Source of the DNA: Streptomyces dengpaensis
GTDB taxonomy: Bacteria > Actinomycetota > Actinomycetes > Streptomycetales > Streptomycetaceae
Assembly (NCBI RefSeq): GCF_002946835.1
Contig: NZ_CP026652.1
Span: 6,572,001-6,636,000, forward strand
Direction: 5' to 3'
DNA length: 64,000 bases
Positions 19,662 through 27,963 of this stretch are shown here, piece after piece; positions within the stretch are counted from its first letter, which is position 1, and the number at the start of each line of letters is the position of its first letter. Both the position numbers and the translations under genes were made by a program. A model generated the notes under the pieces. That model was given only the letters and a program-made list of their open reading frames with translations, made no database searches and had not been told where the DNA came from.

Positions 19662-20648
19662 GTGCTGCTGGAGGCGCTGCGGGCGGACGCGAAGTTCGCG
19701 GAGTGGCTGAGGGACCTGGAGGGCGAGGGCACGCCCCGGGTGGAAGCGGTGCTTCCGGACGCGGACGAGCTGCCGGACGTCCTGCTCGACCTGGCCGTGG
19801 CCCATGAGCACATCAATGAACTCGTCGCGCTGCGCGACCGTTTGGCGGCGGACCCGGAGGCGATGACGCTCCTCGCACGCTGCGTCGGCCGCTTCATACG
19901 GGACATGGGGGAGACGGGAAAGGCCTGGGAGCCGCCCGTGTTCCCCGTGTCGACGGGGGCGCTCGGACGCTGCTTCCCCGTGTACGTCTTCATCGCGGCG
20001 CTTCCCTACGTGCGCGCGTATCACCGTGAGCGCGGCATCCCCGAGGAGGTGTCCCGGCGCACCCTCGCCGACCTCGGCCGGCATGTGGCCGTGCACCACA
20101 GACGGGTCGGCTCGCCCGGACTGCTGTTCCCCTGGTGGATCGCCCTGCACTTCCACGGTGAGCTGTTCCAGCTCGGCCGACTGCAGTTCCAGCGGGCACG
20201 GCTCGGCCGGCGCACGGGCCAGGCCGTCGCGGCGGCCGGCCTGGGCCTGGGCCCCGGCGACCCCTGCCTGAGCCTGCACATAACCGACTTCCGAGGCCCC
20301 CTGACGCCCACCGCCTGCGACCGTTCGCTCGCGCGGGCACGGGAGTTCTTCGCCCGCCACTACCCCGACGAGCGCTACGAGGTCGCCACCTGCCGCTCCT
20401 GGCTGCTCGACCCGCAGCTCAAGCGGTATCTGTCCGCCGACTCCAACATCATCCGCTTCCAGGACCGCTTCGAGGCCGCGTACGAGGAGAAGACCCCCGA
20501 CGACGGAGTGCCCGTCGGCTTCGTCTTCGGCGATCCGGAGCTGCCGGTGGAGCAACTGCCGCGGCGCAGCAGCGTCGAGCGGGCGGTGGGGGACCATCTG
20601 CGCGCGGGCGGCCACTGGTACGGAGGGCAGGGTTGGTTCGCGCTGTGA
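19662..20648 (+). CDS. acyltransferase-domain protein (NAT_N plus GNAT_C type)
   Basis: A 328-aa protein from GTG 19662 with GGGGGAGG close upstream. The N-terminal half (FPVSTGALGRCFPVYVFIAA..., EVSRRTLADLGRHVAVHHRR, WWIALHFHGELFQLGRLQFQ) and the C-terminal half (CLSLHITDFRGPLTPTACD, RSWLLDPQLKRYLSADSNI) match the two-domain actinobacterial acyltransferase family with an N-acyltransferase N-domain and a GNAT-like C-domain. The substrate is unknown. Confidence 0.75.
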   Translation: MLLEALRADAKFAEWLRDLEGEGTPRVEAVLPDADELPDVLLDLAVAHEHINELVALRDRLAADPEAMTLLARCVGRFIRDMGETGKAWEPPVFPVSTGALGRCFPVYVFIAALPYVRAYHRERGIPEEVSRRTLADLGRHVAVHHRRVGSPGLLFPWWIALHFHGELFQLGRLQFQRARLGRRTGQAVAAAGLGLGPGDPCLSLHITDFRGPLTPTACDRSLARAREFFARHYPDERYEVATCRSWLLDPQLKRYLSADSNIIRFQDRFEAAYEEKTPDDGVPVGFVFGDPELPVEQLPRRSSVERAVGDHLRAGGHWYGGQGWFAL

Positions 20649-20767
20649 CGGTACGGTCTCCGATACCCGGGCGGACTCCGAAGCCCGGCTGATGCTCACC
20701 CACCACATCACTCGAACGAGTGGTGGAAGGCGGGAACGGGCTTGCGAGGGCGGCCCGTTGGACGGGT

Positions 20768-21463
20768 ATGAGGATCGAGAAGCGTCAGGGACACGAGGGA
20801 ACCGGACCCGGTGCCATCACACCGGACGGCTGCGCGGTCGAGCTCTACGCACGCCTGCCCGTCAAGGACGAGCCGGACATCATCACCGCGGCGGTGCCCG
20901 CGGGCGCGCACATCCTGGAACTGGGCAGCGGGGCCGGCCGCATGACCCACCCCCTCCTGGAGCGCGGGTTCACGGTCACAGCCGTGGACGAGTCGGCCGA
21001 GATGCTGGTGCGCGTCCGCGGGGCGCGCACCATACGCAGCACGATCGAGGACGTGGACCTGGGCGAGACGTTCGACGTGGTGATGCTCGCGTCGTTCCTC
21101 GTGCACACCGGTGACATAGCGGCACGGCGAGCACTGCTGAAGACGTGCGCCCGCCATGTCGCCGACGACGGCTGCGTGCTGATCCAACGCGAGGGCGAGG
21201 ACTGGCACACGAACGTGCCTCGCGAACGGGTCGACCCCTCCGGCTTCACCGCACGCATCGTCTCTGCGGAGCCGGTGGGCGACGGGGTGAACTCGGTCTA
21301 CGCGGAGTACGAGTTCCCGGACGCCACCTGGACCCAGACCTTCCTCTCCCGCCCGTTGACGAAGGACGAGTTCGAGGGGGCGCTGGCGGAGGCGGGGTTG
21401 AGGGTGGACCGGTATCTGACGGAGGACGGGGTGTGGGTGAGGGCGGTGAGGACCGATTCATAG
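20768..21463 (+). CDS. class I SAM-dependent methyltransferase
   Basis: A 231-aa methyltransferase with motif I HILELGSGAGRMTHPL, TAVDESAEMLVRV, FDVVMLASFLVHT and HVADDGCVLIQREGEDW. The C-terminal region (EYEFPDATWTQTFLSRPLT) resembles small-molecule methyltransferases. Substrate unknown. ATG 20768 is preferred over the GTG 48 nt upstream because the conserved part begins soon after it. Confidence 0.82.
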   Translation: MRIEKRQGHEGTGPGAITPDGCAVELYARLPVKDEPDIITAAVPAGAHILELGSGAGRMTHPLLERGFTVTAVDESAEMLVRVRGARTIRSTIEDVDLGETFDVVMLASFLVHTGDIAARRALLKTCARHVADDGCVLIQREGEDWHTNVPRERVDPSGFTARIVSAEPVGDGVNSVYAEYEFPDATWTQTFLSRPLTKDEFEGALAEAGLRVDRYLTEDGVWVRAVRTDS

Positions 21464-21507
21464 CCCGTCCGGCGTTTGACGAAGAGCGCGGAGCGCGACA
21501 CGGGGGT

Positions 21508-21526
21508 CTGGGGGCGGAGCCCCCAG
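21508..21526 (+). terminator. small intergenic hairpin of a Streptomyces dispersed type
   Basis: CTGGGGGC-GGA-GCCCCCAG (8-bp stem) within a G-rich 3' tail after the methyltransferase. I recognise this GGGGGTCTGGGGGCGGAGCC context as common downstream of Streptomyces genes; it may act as terminator or dispersed repeat. Confidence 0.6.
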
Positions 21527-21647
21527 GTACGGGACGGGAAGGGGCGGAGGGGGCGAAAACAATGGCGGGGCCACGCCGATGAGTTCCGCACACCCACGTG
21601 GTCTACCTCTGTGAAAGCAACAGCGACCGCTGACTCAGGAGACCCCC

Positions 21648-22091
21648 ATGTCCGAGACCACCCTCCCCACCACCTCCGCCCCCCGAGTCGCCGCCGGCAC
21701 CCCCCGCACCCGCCGCGCCCGCATCTCACTCACCGCGCTGCAGATCGTCCTCGGCCTCTTCTACGCGATCGCGAGCGCTTTCCCCAAGCTGATCGCACAC
21801 CCGTCGGCGGCGGAGGGCTTCGACAAGCTCGGCTGGGGCCACACGGGCATGTACATCATCGGCGCGCTCGAACTAGCAGGGGGCATCGCCCTGTTGGTCC
21901 CATTGCTGGACTCCGTGGCGGCGGTGGCGCTCAGCGCGCTGATGGTCGGTGCGTTCATAGCCAACGTCACCGTCATCCACGGCCCGTACGTGGCGACCCC
22001 GCTCGTGCTGATCCTGCCGCTCGCCCTGATCGCGTGGGCCAGGCGCAGCCACACCACTCAACTGCTCCGCCTGGTACGCCGACGGGCGTGA
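21648..22091 (+). CDS. DoxX family membrane protein
   Basis: A 147-aa membrane protein with four hydrophobic helices (ALQIVLGLFYAIASAFPKL; MYIIGALELAGGIALLVPLL; VAAVALSALMVGAFIANVTVI; VLILPLALIAWA). The spacing and the F-x-K and ALELAGG motifs match the DoxX family. AGGAGA precedes the ATG. Role unknown, often linked to redox or thiol homeostasis in other species. Confidence 0.83.
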   Translation: MSETTLPTTSAPRVAAGTPRTRRARISLTALQIVLGLFYAIASAFPKLIAHPSAAEGFDKLGWGHTGMYIIGALELAGGIALLVPLLDSVAAVALSALMVGAFIANVTVIHGPYVATPLVLILPLALIAWARRSHTTQLLRLVRRRA

Positions 22092-22129
22092 CGGTCGTAC
22101 GCGACGAAGGGCTCCCTCTTGCGGCTGGG

Positions 22130-22177
22130 GGAGCCCCGGACGTCGTACGGAGGGGAGCCCCGGACGTCGTACGGAGG
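22130..22177. repeat. 24-bp tandem duplication between convergent genes
   Basis: GGAGCCCCGGACGTCGTACG... occurs twice in a row (22130-22153, 22154-22177) with no mismatch, between the 3' ends of the DoxX and S4-domain genes. Confidence 0.8.
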
Positions 22178-22202
22178 GACAGCGCACGAGCCTCCTGGAA
22201 GG

Positions 22203-22760
22203 TCAGGTGCCGGAGGTCCCGTGACCCCGCTCCTGACCGGAGCCGCTGGCGCCGCGGGAGCCGCCGGTGGCGCTGGAGAAGCCAGGGGTGCCGGCGGCAA
22301 GCCCGCGCAAGCGCTCCAGCTCGCGCCGGTCCCGCTTGGTCGGGCGCCCCGCACCCCGGTCGCGGATGCCCGCGGGGGCGACGGCCTCGCGCGGCGGAGG
22401 CGGCGGACTGTTGTCGACGTAGCACTCGACGGCGACGGGCGCACCGACCCGCTTGCGGATCAGGCGCTTCACGACGACGACCCGCTCCCGGCCCTCGTGC
22501 CGCAGCCGCACCTCGTCGCCGACGCGCACGGCGTGCGCGGGCTTGACGCGCTCGCCGTTCACCCGGACATGCCCGCCCTTGCAGGCGGTGGCGCCCATCG
22601 AGCGGGTCTTGACGAGACGTACGGACCAGATCCAGCTGTCGACCCGCACGCTTTCGCCGCGCGCCGGACCGGCGGACTCGGCCGCGGCCGCCGCGTCGCC
22701 GGAGCCCCGGCCGCCGCCACTCGCGTCCTTCTTGTCCCCGTCCGTACCCTCAGAAGCCAT
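22203..22760 (-). CDS. Hsp15-like S4-domain RNA-binding protein
   Basis: A 185-aa protein. The S4 domain spans about residues 38-100 ([39 protein letters not shown]). It ends in the basic motif [17 protein letters not shown], typical of heat-shock protein 15 (HslR) relatives, which bind stalled 50S subunits carrying nascent chains. N- and C-terminal Gly/Ala/Ser-rich extensions are lineage-specific. Confidence 0.87.
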   Translation of the reverse strand: MASEGTDGDKKDASGGGRGSGDAAAAAESAGPARGESVRVDSWIWSVRLVKTRSMGATACKGGHVRVNGERVKPAHAVRVGDEVRLRHEGRERVVVVKRLIRKRVGAPVAVECYVDNSPPPPPREAVAPAGIRDRGAGRPTKRDRRELERLRGLAAGTPGFSSATGGSRGASGSGQERGHGTSGT

Positions 22761-22873
22761 ACCTCGACCTTAGTACTCCCTGTCGGCCGGCCCGGGCGGA
22801 TTTTCCGTCGTACCGACCTCACCAGGACCGACGCGGGCGTACCGGCCGGATGGCACGGCCGTACGGTGGAGGC

Positions 22874-23635
22874 ATGGACAGCAGCGGCCTGGACGGCAGG
22901 GGGCTCGCCGAACTGGACGCGCGGATCACCGGGTGCCGGGCCTGTCCGCGTCTCGTCGCCTGGCGTGAGGAAGTGGCCCGCACCAAGCGCGCCGCCTTCG
23001 CCGGCCAGACGTACTGGGGCCGCCCGGTCCCCGGCTTCGGACCGGCCGACGCCTCGCTGCTCATCGTCGGACTCGCCCCCGCCGCCCACGGGGGAAACCG
23101 GACCGGGCGGATGTTCACGGGAGACCGGTCAGGGGACGTGCTCTACGCGGCGCTGCACGACGTGGGGCTGGCGTCGCGGCGAACCTCGGTGAGCGCGGAC
23201 GACGGCCTGGAGCTGTACGGCGTACGCGTCACCTCACCCGTGCACTGCGCTCCGCCCGCCAACAAGCCGACGCCCGAGGAGCGGGACATGTGCCGCCCGT
23301 GGCTCGTACGGGAGTTGGAGCTGCTGCGGCCCTCGCTGCGGGCGGTGGTGGTCCTCGGGGCCTTCGGCTGGCAGGCCGCGCTGCCCGCCTTCGCCGAGGC
23401 GGGGTGGGCGGTGCCCCGGCCGAGGCCCGTGTTCGCGCACGGGGCGCGGGTCACGCTCCGGCGGGAGGCTGCCGGGGCCGATACGGCCGCGGCGGATGCG
23501 TTCGGATCCGTCGAGCTCTTCGGGTGTTTCCACGTCAGCCAGCGCAACACCTTCACCGGGCGGCTGACCCCCGCCATGCTGCGGGACGTGCTGCGCACGG
23601 CGGCCCGGGCGGCAGGGCTGACGACGCGGCCGTAG
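22874..23635 (+). CDS. family 5 uracil-DNA glycosylase (UdgB type)
   Basis: A 253-aa base-excision repair enzyme. It has an N-terminal cluster CRACPRL (C21, C24) with further Cys in SPVHCAPP and DMCRPW likely to bind [4Fe-4S], the active-site stretch [16 protein letters not shown] (66-81) lacking the usual catalytic Asp, and the DNA-binding motif [12 protein letters not shown]. This combination is diagnostic of family 5 (UDGb), which removes uracil, hypoxanthine and similar bases. ATG 22874 is preferred over 22850 because of GGAGG spacing and family length. Confidence 0.92.
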   Translation: MDSSGLDGRGLAELDARITGCRACPRLVAWREEVARTKRAAFAGQTYWGRPVPGFGPADASLLIVGLAPAAHGGNRTGRMFTGDRSGDVLYAALHDVGLASRRTSVSADDGLELYGVRVTSPVHCAPPANKPTPEERDMCRPWLVRELELLRPSLRAVVVLGAFGWQAALPAFAEAGWAVPRPRPVFAHGARVTLRREAAGADTAAADAFGSVELFGCFHVSQRNTFTGRLTPAMLRDVLRTAARAAGLTTRP

Positions 23636-23653
23636 GCGGGTTAGCCTCGCGCC

Positions 23654-24616
23654 ATGGGCCTGTATCCGGAGATCGAACCGTACGACCACGGAATGCTCGA
23701 TGTCGGGGTCGGCAACCGCGTGTACTGGGAGGTCTGCGGGAATCCGAAGGGAAAGCCCGCCGTCATGCTGCACGGCGGCCCCGGCTCGGGGTGCGGCGCG
23801 GGCTTCCGCCGTTACTTCGACCCGGCGGCGTACCGCATCGTCCTGCTCGACCAGCGCGGCTGCGGACGCTCCACACCGCGCGCGAGCGCGTACGGGACGG
23901 ACATGAGCGTCAATACGACGGCCCATCTGATCCGGGATCTGGAGCTGCTGCGCGGCCACTTGGGCATCGGCCGGTGGCTGGTGTGGGGAGTGTCATGGGG
24001 TTCGGCGCTGGGGCTGCGGTACGCGCAGACGCATCCGGACGCCGTGTCCGAGCTGGTGCTGACAGGCGTTACCACCGGATCGAATGCCGAAGTGTCCATG
24101 CTGACCAGGGGACTTGGGCGGATCTTCCCCGAGGCCTTCGAGCGGTTCCTTGCCGAGCTGCCCGAGGACGAGCGCGACGGGAACCCCGCGGCCGCGTACA
24201 ACCGGCTGCTCGAGTCGCCCGACCCGGAGGTGCGGGCACGGGCGGCGCGCGCCTGGACCGACTGGGAGACCGCGATCATTCCCGCGCCGCCGCGGTCGGT
24301 GGAGCGCTACGAGGACCCGGCCTTCCGCATGGGCTTCGCCCGCACGGTCACGCACTACTGGGGCAACGACCACTTCCTGGGGGAAGGGAACGACGAGGGT
24401 GTCGTCCTGCGGGACGTGCCTCTCCTCAAGGGCATCCCCGGCACGCTGGTCCAGGGCAGCCTCGACCTCGGGAATCTGCTGGGCATCGTCTGGCGCCTCC
24501 ATCACGCCTGGCCCGGCAGCGAGTTGGCCGTCGTCGACGACGCGGGCCACAACGCGGGGGCGCCGGGCATGGTGGACGTACTGGTGGCGGCCACCGACAA
24601 GTACGCGACCCGCTAG
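23654..24616 (+). CDS. pip: prolyl aminopeptidase
   Basis: A 320-aa alpha/beta-hydrolase. The oxyanion motif is LHGGPGSGCG, the nucleophile elbow is GVSWGSALGLRYA, DQRGCGRSTPRAS follows strand 4, and a late acid and His occur in GSLDLGNLLG and DAGHNAG. It removes N-terminal proline from peptides in the cytoplasm. It starts 18 nt after the glycosylase stop with TTAGCCT upstream as a possible -10, so it may be leaderless. One oddity: the acid position reads LDLGN where DxxxP/R is more usual. Confidence 0.9.
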   Translation: MGLYPEIEPYDHGMLDVGVGNRVYWEVCGNPKGKPAVMLHGGPGSGCGAGFRRYFDPAAYRIVLLDQRGCGRSTPRASAYGTDMSVNTTAHLIRDLELLRGHLGIGRWLVWGVSWGSALGLRYAQTHPDAVSELVLTGVTTGSNAEVSMLTRGLGRIFPEAFERFLAELPEDERDGNPAAAYNRLLESPDPEVRARAARAWTDWETAIIPAPPRSVERYEDPAFRMGFARTVTHYWGNDHFLGEGNDEGVVLRDVPLLKGIPGTLVQGSLDLGNLLGIVWRLHHAWPGSELAVVDDAGHNAGAPGMVDVLVAATDKYATR

Positions 24617-24646
24617 GCGAGTTGCTCGGGGGTCTCGTCGCCTTCG

Positions 24647-24815
24647 CCCCTCGGCGCCCTGGCCTTCGCCATCGCCACCATGGGCGTCAACATCGTCGCC
24701 AACTTCGTCTCCCCGGCGTACGACCTCGCCAACGTCTGGCCGCAGAAGATCACCTTCAAGGTCGGCGGCATGATCAGCACGGTCGCCGCACTGGTCGTGA
24801 CCCCTGGAACCTCGC
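24647..24815 (+). pseudogene. NCS1-type nucleobase permease fragment
   Basis: About 55 codons (AIATMGVNIVANFVSPAYDL, VWPQKITFKVGGMISTVAAL) match the helix 8-10 region of NCS1 nucleobase:cation symporters (allantoin/uracil permease type). The rest of the roughly 480-aa protein is absent. Near 24803 a one-base loss breaks the frame: ACCCCTGGAACC would read TPWNL with one more C. It abuts a nucleotidyltransferase fragment. Confidence 0.7.
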
Positions 24816-25270
24816 CGCTTCCGCGTGGAGCCCCTCCTCTTCCACCTCGCCGGCATCCCGAGCTACCTCGTCGTCGCCGAACTCGCCATCAACCAGGTCC
24901 TACGGGGTGACCTGCCTCGCCCCAAGACCTACCCGGAGAAACTCCGCCTGGCAGCCTGCGAACGCTGGCACGGCGCTGCCCGCGCGACCCTCGCGTACGC
25001 GAAGGCCAACCACGCGCCGGCCGGTCGCCTCACGGAGGTGGCGGGAGCCATCGCCACGGCGCCATGCAGATGGGGCACGCGGTGCTGGCGGCGCGGGGGG
25101 AGTGGGTCACGAACGAGAAGCGGTTGCTGGAGCGCGCGGAACTGCGAACCATTGACGACGTCATCGAGTCCCTGTCCACGGGATCATCCCCAGACCAACT
25201 GTCCCAAGCGCTCACGGCGGCTCAGACGCTATTCGAGTCACGGGGACCGGCTCAGGCCAGGGGTCTTTGA
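24813..25270 (+). pseudogene. nucleotidyltransferase C-terminal fragment, frameshifted
   Basis: The first part (VEPLLFHLAGIPSYLVVAEL, RPKTYPEKLRLAACERWHG, HAPAGRLTEVAGAIATA) and the second part in a different frame (MQMGHAVLAARGEWVTNEKR, LLERAELRTIDDVIESL) together resemble the C-terminal domain of an actinobacterial nucleotidyltransferase-domain protein. The frame breaks near 25060. The catalytic N-terminal domain (GS..D motif) is missing. Confidence 0.65.
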
Positions 25271-25294
25271 ACGAAAACGAACGGAGATCAAAGC

Positions 25295-25690
25295 GTGCGG
25301 GTGCTCATCTCCCCGTCGTACGGACATCCAGAGACGCGACGCCACTGGGCGGACACCGTCGACCGCCAGGTGGACTTCACGGTGCCGCGCCACGACAGGC
25401 TGCTCGCGGCCGACCAGCGCGCTCAACCTCCGACCCACGGCCACGTACGGCAGGCTCTGGCGCAGCTCCTCGACTACGCACCGCACAGTCCCGTACCCGC
25501 CCAATGCCTTGCGGCGCTGTTCCCCGAGCCGCCGGAACGCGAGGACATAGAACTCTTGCATCGCTACGGGATCGACTCCATACACCGGGAGCGCTCAAAC
25601 AGCTTCCGGCGACTGCCCGCACCGAGCGAAGGGCGCGCGCTCATGCGCGGCGTGTGGACCGGACGGGGAGACGCGAGCCGAACCGTGTGA
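25295..25690 (+). pseudogene. short ORF, probable internally deleted remnant
   Basis: A 131-codon frame starting MRVLISPSYGHPETRRHWAD, which looks like the N-terminus of a larger protein, then after a low-complexity joint HVRQALAQLLDYAPHSPVP and PPEREDIELLHRYGIDSIHR, which looks like a C-terminus. I cannot name the parent family. The two ends without a middle, and the decayed neighbours, suggest an in-frame deletion; it could still be a genuine small gene. Confidence 0.4.
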
Positions 25691-25771
25691 CGTCCGTCCG
25701 GCCATCGGATCGGGTGGGGCATCCGAATAATCCTTCGAGCGAGTGCGGTTGGCGCTGCTAACGTCGCTCGC

Positions 25772-26503
25772 GTGGCGAAACTCAATCAGATCATCGCAGT
25801 GGAGAAGGGCGTCAAGTCCAAGTCTCATCAGGACCTGACGGCCGCTCATCATGGGCTGCAGAAGCCCGCGTTGCTGGCTGGTATCTCGCGGACGTATCAG
25901 CCCAAGGACGAGGAGGGTGAGCAGTTGCCGCCCGAGTCGACTCGGGTGCAGGTGCAGGCTGAGGATGTGTTGCGGGAGACGGCGCGGACGTTGACGCGGC
26001 TGTTTGATGTGACTGCCACCAAGGACTGGGCCAACTGCACGGCCCGCGCGGATGTGAAAGTGGACGGGCGGGTGCTCGTCGCTGATGTGCCGGTGTCGTA
26101 TCTGCTGTTTCTTGAGAAGCAGCTCACCGATCTCAACACCTTTGTGCGGAAGTTGCCCGTGCTCGATGCGTCGGAGTCGTGGGTTCAGGATCCGTCCACC
26201 GACGCCTGGAAGACCGAGCCCGTACGGACGCTGCGTACGAAGAAGGTGCCCCGGAATCATGTGAAGGCCGAGGCCACCGACAAGCATCCGGCTCAGGTCG
26301 AGGTGTACTACGAGGACGTTCCGGTGGGGTACTGGACGACCGTGAAGTTCTCCGGGGCCCTGCCCGCGCGGCGCGTCAATGAACTTCTCGACCGTGTCGA
26401 GAAGGTGCAGCAGGCCGTCAAGTTCGCGCGGGAAGAAGCCAACGGCGTGGACGTCGTCGACCAGCATGTGGGAGATGCTGTTTTCGGCTACCTGTTCGGG
26501 TAG
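25772..26503 (+). CDS. conserved uncharacterised protein (DUF7873-like)
   Basis: A 243-aa protein starting MAKLNQIIAVEKGVKSKS (GTG start). It is hydrophilic, with no membrane segment, and contains ESTRVQVQAEDVLRETARTL, NCTARADVKVDGRVLVADV and RTKKVPRNHVKAEATDKHP. I recall near-identical proteins across Streptomyces, possibly named DUF7873, with no assigned function. Codons are less G/C-biased than its neighbours (many GTG, TTG, CGG and GAT), hinting at a different origin. The N-terminal Lys cluster and the downstream tRNA-like sequence make RNA contact conceivable, which is only inference. Confidence 0.7.
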   Translation: MAKLNQIIAVEKGVKSKSHQDLTAAHHGLQKPALLAGISRTYQPKDEEGEQLPPESTRVQVQAEDVLRETARTLTRLFDVTATKDWANCTARADVKVDGRVLVADVPVSYLLFLEKQLTDLNTFVRKLPVLDASESWVQDPSTDAWKTEPVRTLRTKKVPRNHVKAEATDKHPAQVEVYYEDVPVGYWTTVKFSGALPARRVNELLDRVEKVQQAVKFAREEANGVDVVDQHVGDAVFGYLFG

Positions 26504-26526
26504 GTCCCCAGGTAGCCTCTGGAACT

Positions 26527-26554
26527 CCCCGGCCACCACGCAACACGGCCGGGG
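26527..26554 (+). terminator. hairpin after the DUF7873-like gene
   Basis: CCCCGGCC (26527-26534) pairs with GGCCGGGG (26547-26554) around a 12-nt loop, 23 nt after the stop. Confidence 0.65.
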
Positions 26555-26655
26555 TGCGCGAGGAGCGCAAGCTGAAGCTGAAGCTTGTCGTGACGGAGCG
26601 GCCAGGACTCAGAACCAGCCGCTTTCAATCTCAGACTCTTGCTCCAGACTCAGTA

Positions 26656-26730
26656 TTCGCCGCCGATCGCCGGATCGACCGGGCCCAGGCCCCGGTGCGT
26701 CGAAATGCTGGTTCAAGTCCAGCCCGCGCA
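26656..26730 (+). other. tRNA-like sequence, degenerate
   Basis: From 5' to 3' there is a possible D-stem CGAT/ATCG (26664-26667, 26674-26677), a perfect 5-bp stem with 7-nt loop (26679-26695) with CAG at the anticodon position, an 11-nt variable region, and a perfect T-arm GCTGG-TTCAAGT-CCAGC (26707-26723). The 3' acceptor strand CCGCGCA finds no proper partner upstream and U33 is C. It therefore looks like a decayed or mimic tRNA, resembling tRNA-Leu most. The remaining 26555-27117 gap holds a short repeat and otherwise nothing recognisable. Confidence 0.35.
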
Positions 26731-26903
26731 GCTCGATGCGTGGTGGTCCAAAGGCAGGACGCGGCGACATAACGACTGACCTGGGTTCTCAAGCGTGCCG
26801 GCGTGTGCAGTGGGTGGCATCACAGGGTCCGGGGGCCGGCTACGCCCTCGGGCCCGCTCCGCGTTCAGAATTAACCAGGGCTCCGGTTGAGTAAGCAGGG
26901 CTT

Positions 26904-26974
26904 CGATTGCGGTCAGAGTCATCACGGGCCCGATTGAGGTCAGAGCCATCACGGTCCCGGTTGCGGTCATAAAG
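26904..26974. repeat. 27-bp tandem repeat, 2.6 copies
   Basis: Units begin at 26904, 26931 and 26958 (consensus CGATTGCGGTCAGAGTCATC), with a few mismatches. They lie in non-coding DNA upstream of the FUSC remnant. Confidence 0.75.
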
Positions 26975-27117
26975 AACACCGCATTCCCGGCACGTGTCAC
27001 ATCGCGGAAATCTCCGCGTTGCCTTCTTTCCAGCAACGCGATCTACCCTGGGTACGACAAGAGCCCGGCCGACGTCGCCCGAAGGCATCCCGCCCGCCCT
27101 CGCCCGACAGGAGCCCC

Positions 27118-27960
27118 GTGCCACTCCCCAGTGTCGCCCTACCGCCCTGGCTCGCCCACGCCCTGCGAGCGCGGCGCGAGCCCGTGCCGTGGAACGCGGT
27201 CCTGCGGGGAGCGCTGGCCGCCGGGCCGCTGCTGCTCGCGGCCGTGCTGGCCGGGCGGCCCTCCCTCGGAGTCGTCGCCGCCATCGGGGCCATGCTCGCC
27301 GGGATCAATGACCGGCCCGGGAGCCGGCGGACGGCCGTGAAGCGGCTCGGGGTGCCCGCGCTCGCCGGGGCCGGAGGGCTGCTCGTCGGGTCGTACGCCG
27401 GACAGCACATCGGTGCTGTCGTGCTCACTCTCCTCCTCACCGGACTCGGGCTCGTCGCCGGAGCCGTCAGTGCCGTCGGGCCCGTCGCGAGCGGAGCGGG
27501 TACGCATCTGCTCGTCGGCGCCGCCATCGGGGCCGGAATGCCGTTCCCCGAGCCCGGGTGGCAGCGCGCGGCCTTCTTTCTCGCCGGGGCCGGGTGGCTG
27601 CTCGCGCTGCGGCTCGCTCTGCCGACGTCCCGGGTCGCCACCGGTGACTACCGGTTCGACGGAGAGCGGGCTGCCGTCGGTGCCGTGTACGAGGCGATCG
27701 CCGCGTTGCTCGACGCGGCGGGCGGACCCGACGCGACCGCGCGGCGCGTCGCGCTGACCGCCGCCCTCGATCACGCGCAGGACGCGCTCGCCGGGCCCCG
27801 GCTGCGGCGGTACGCCAGTTCCGCGGCCGAGCGGCGGCTGCACGCGCAGTACGCCGCCGCGTTGCCGCTCGCCGAGGCGGCGACCGCGCTGGCCTGGGCC
27901 GGCGAGGCCGTGCCCGCGCGGACCGCGGAGGGGCCGCGGCGGCTCCCCGCCGCTGTCCGT
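27118..27960 (+). pseudogene. FUSC-family membrane transporter, 3'-truncated
   Basis: From GTG 27118 (AGGAG upstream) about 275 codons match the N-terminal half of an FUSC/aromatic-acid-exporter protein: GALAAGPLLLAAVLAGRPSL, LGVVAAIGAMLAGINDRPGS, GAAIGAGMPFPEPGWQRAAF, then a helical domain (ERRLHAQYAAALPLAEAATA). The family is normally 600-700 aa with a second membrane bundle. Here homology stops near 27950, and the frame runs on antisense through the next gene, whose stop codon is at 27964. A deletion has joined the two. Confidence 0.78.
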
Positions 27961-27963
27961 CCG

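Noticed and set aside
26656..26730. An intact tRNA-Leu gene
   Set aside because: Anticodon-like and T arms are good, but the acceptor stem does not pair, the D-loop is too short and U33 is missing; reported only as tRNA-like.
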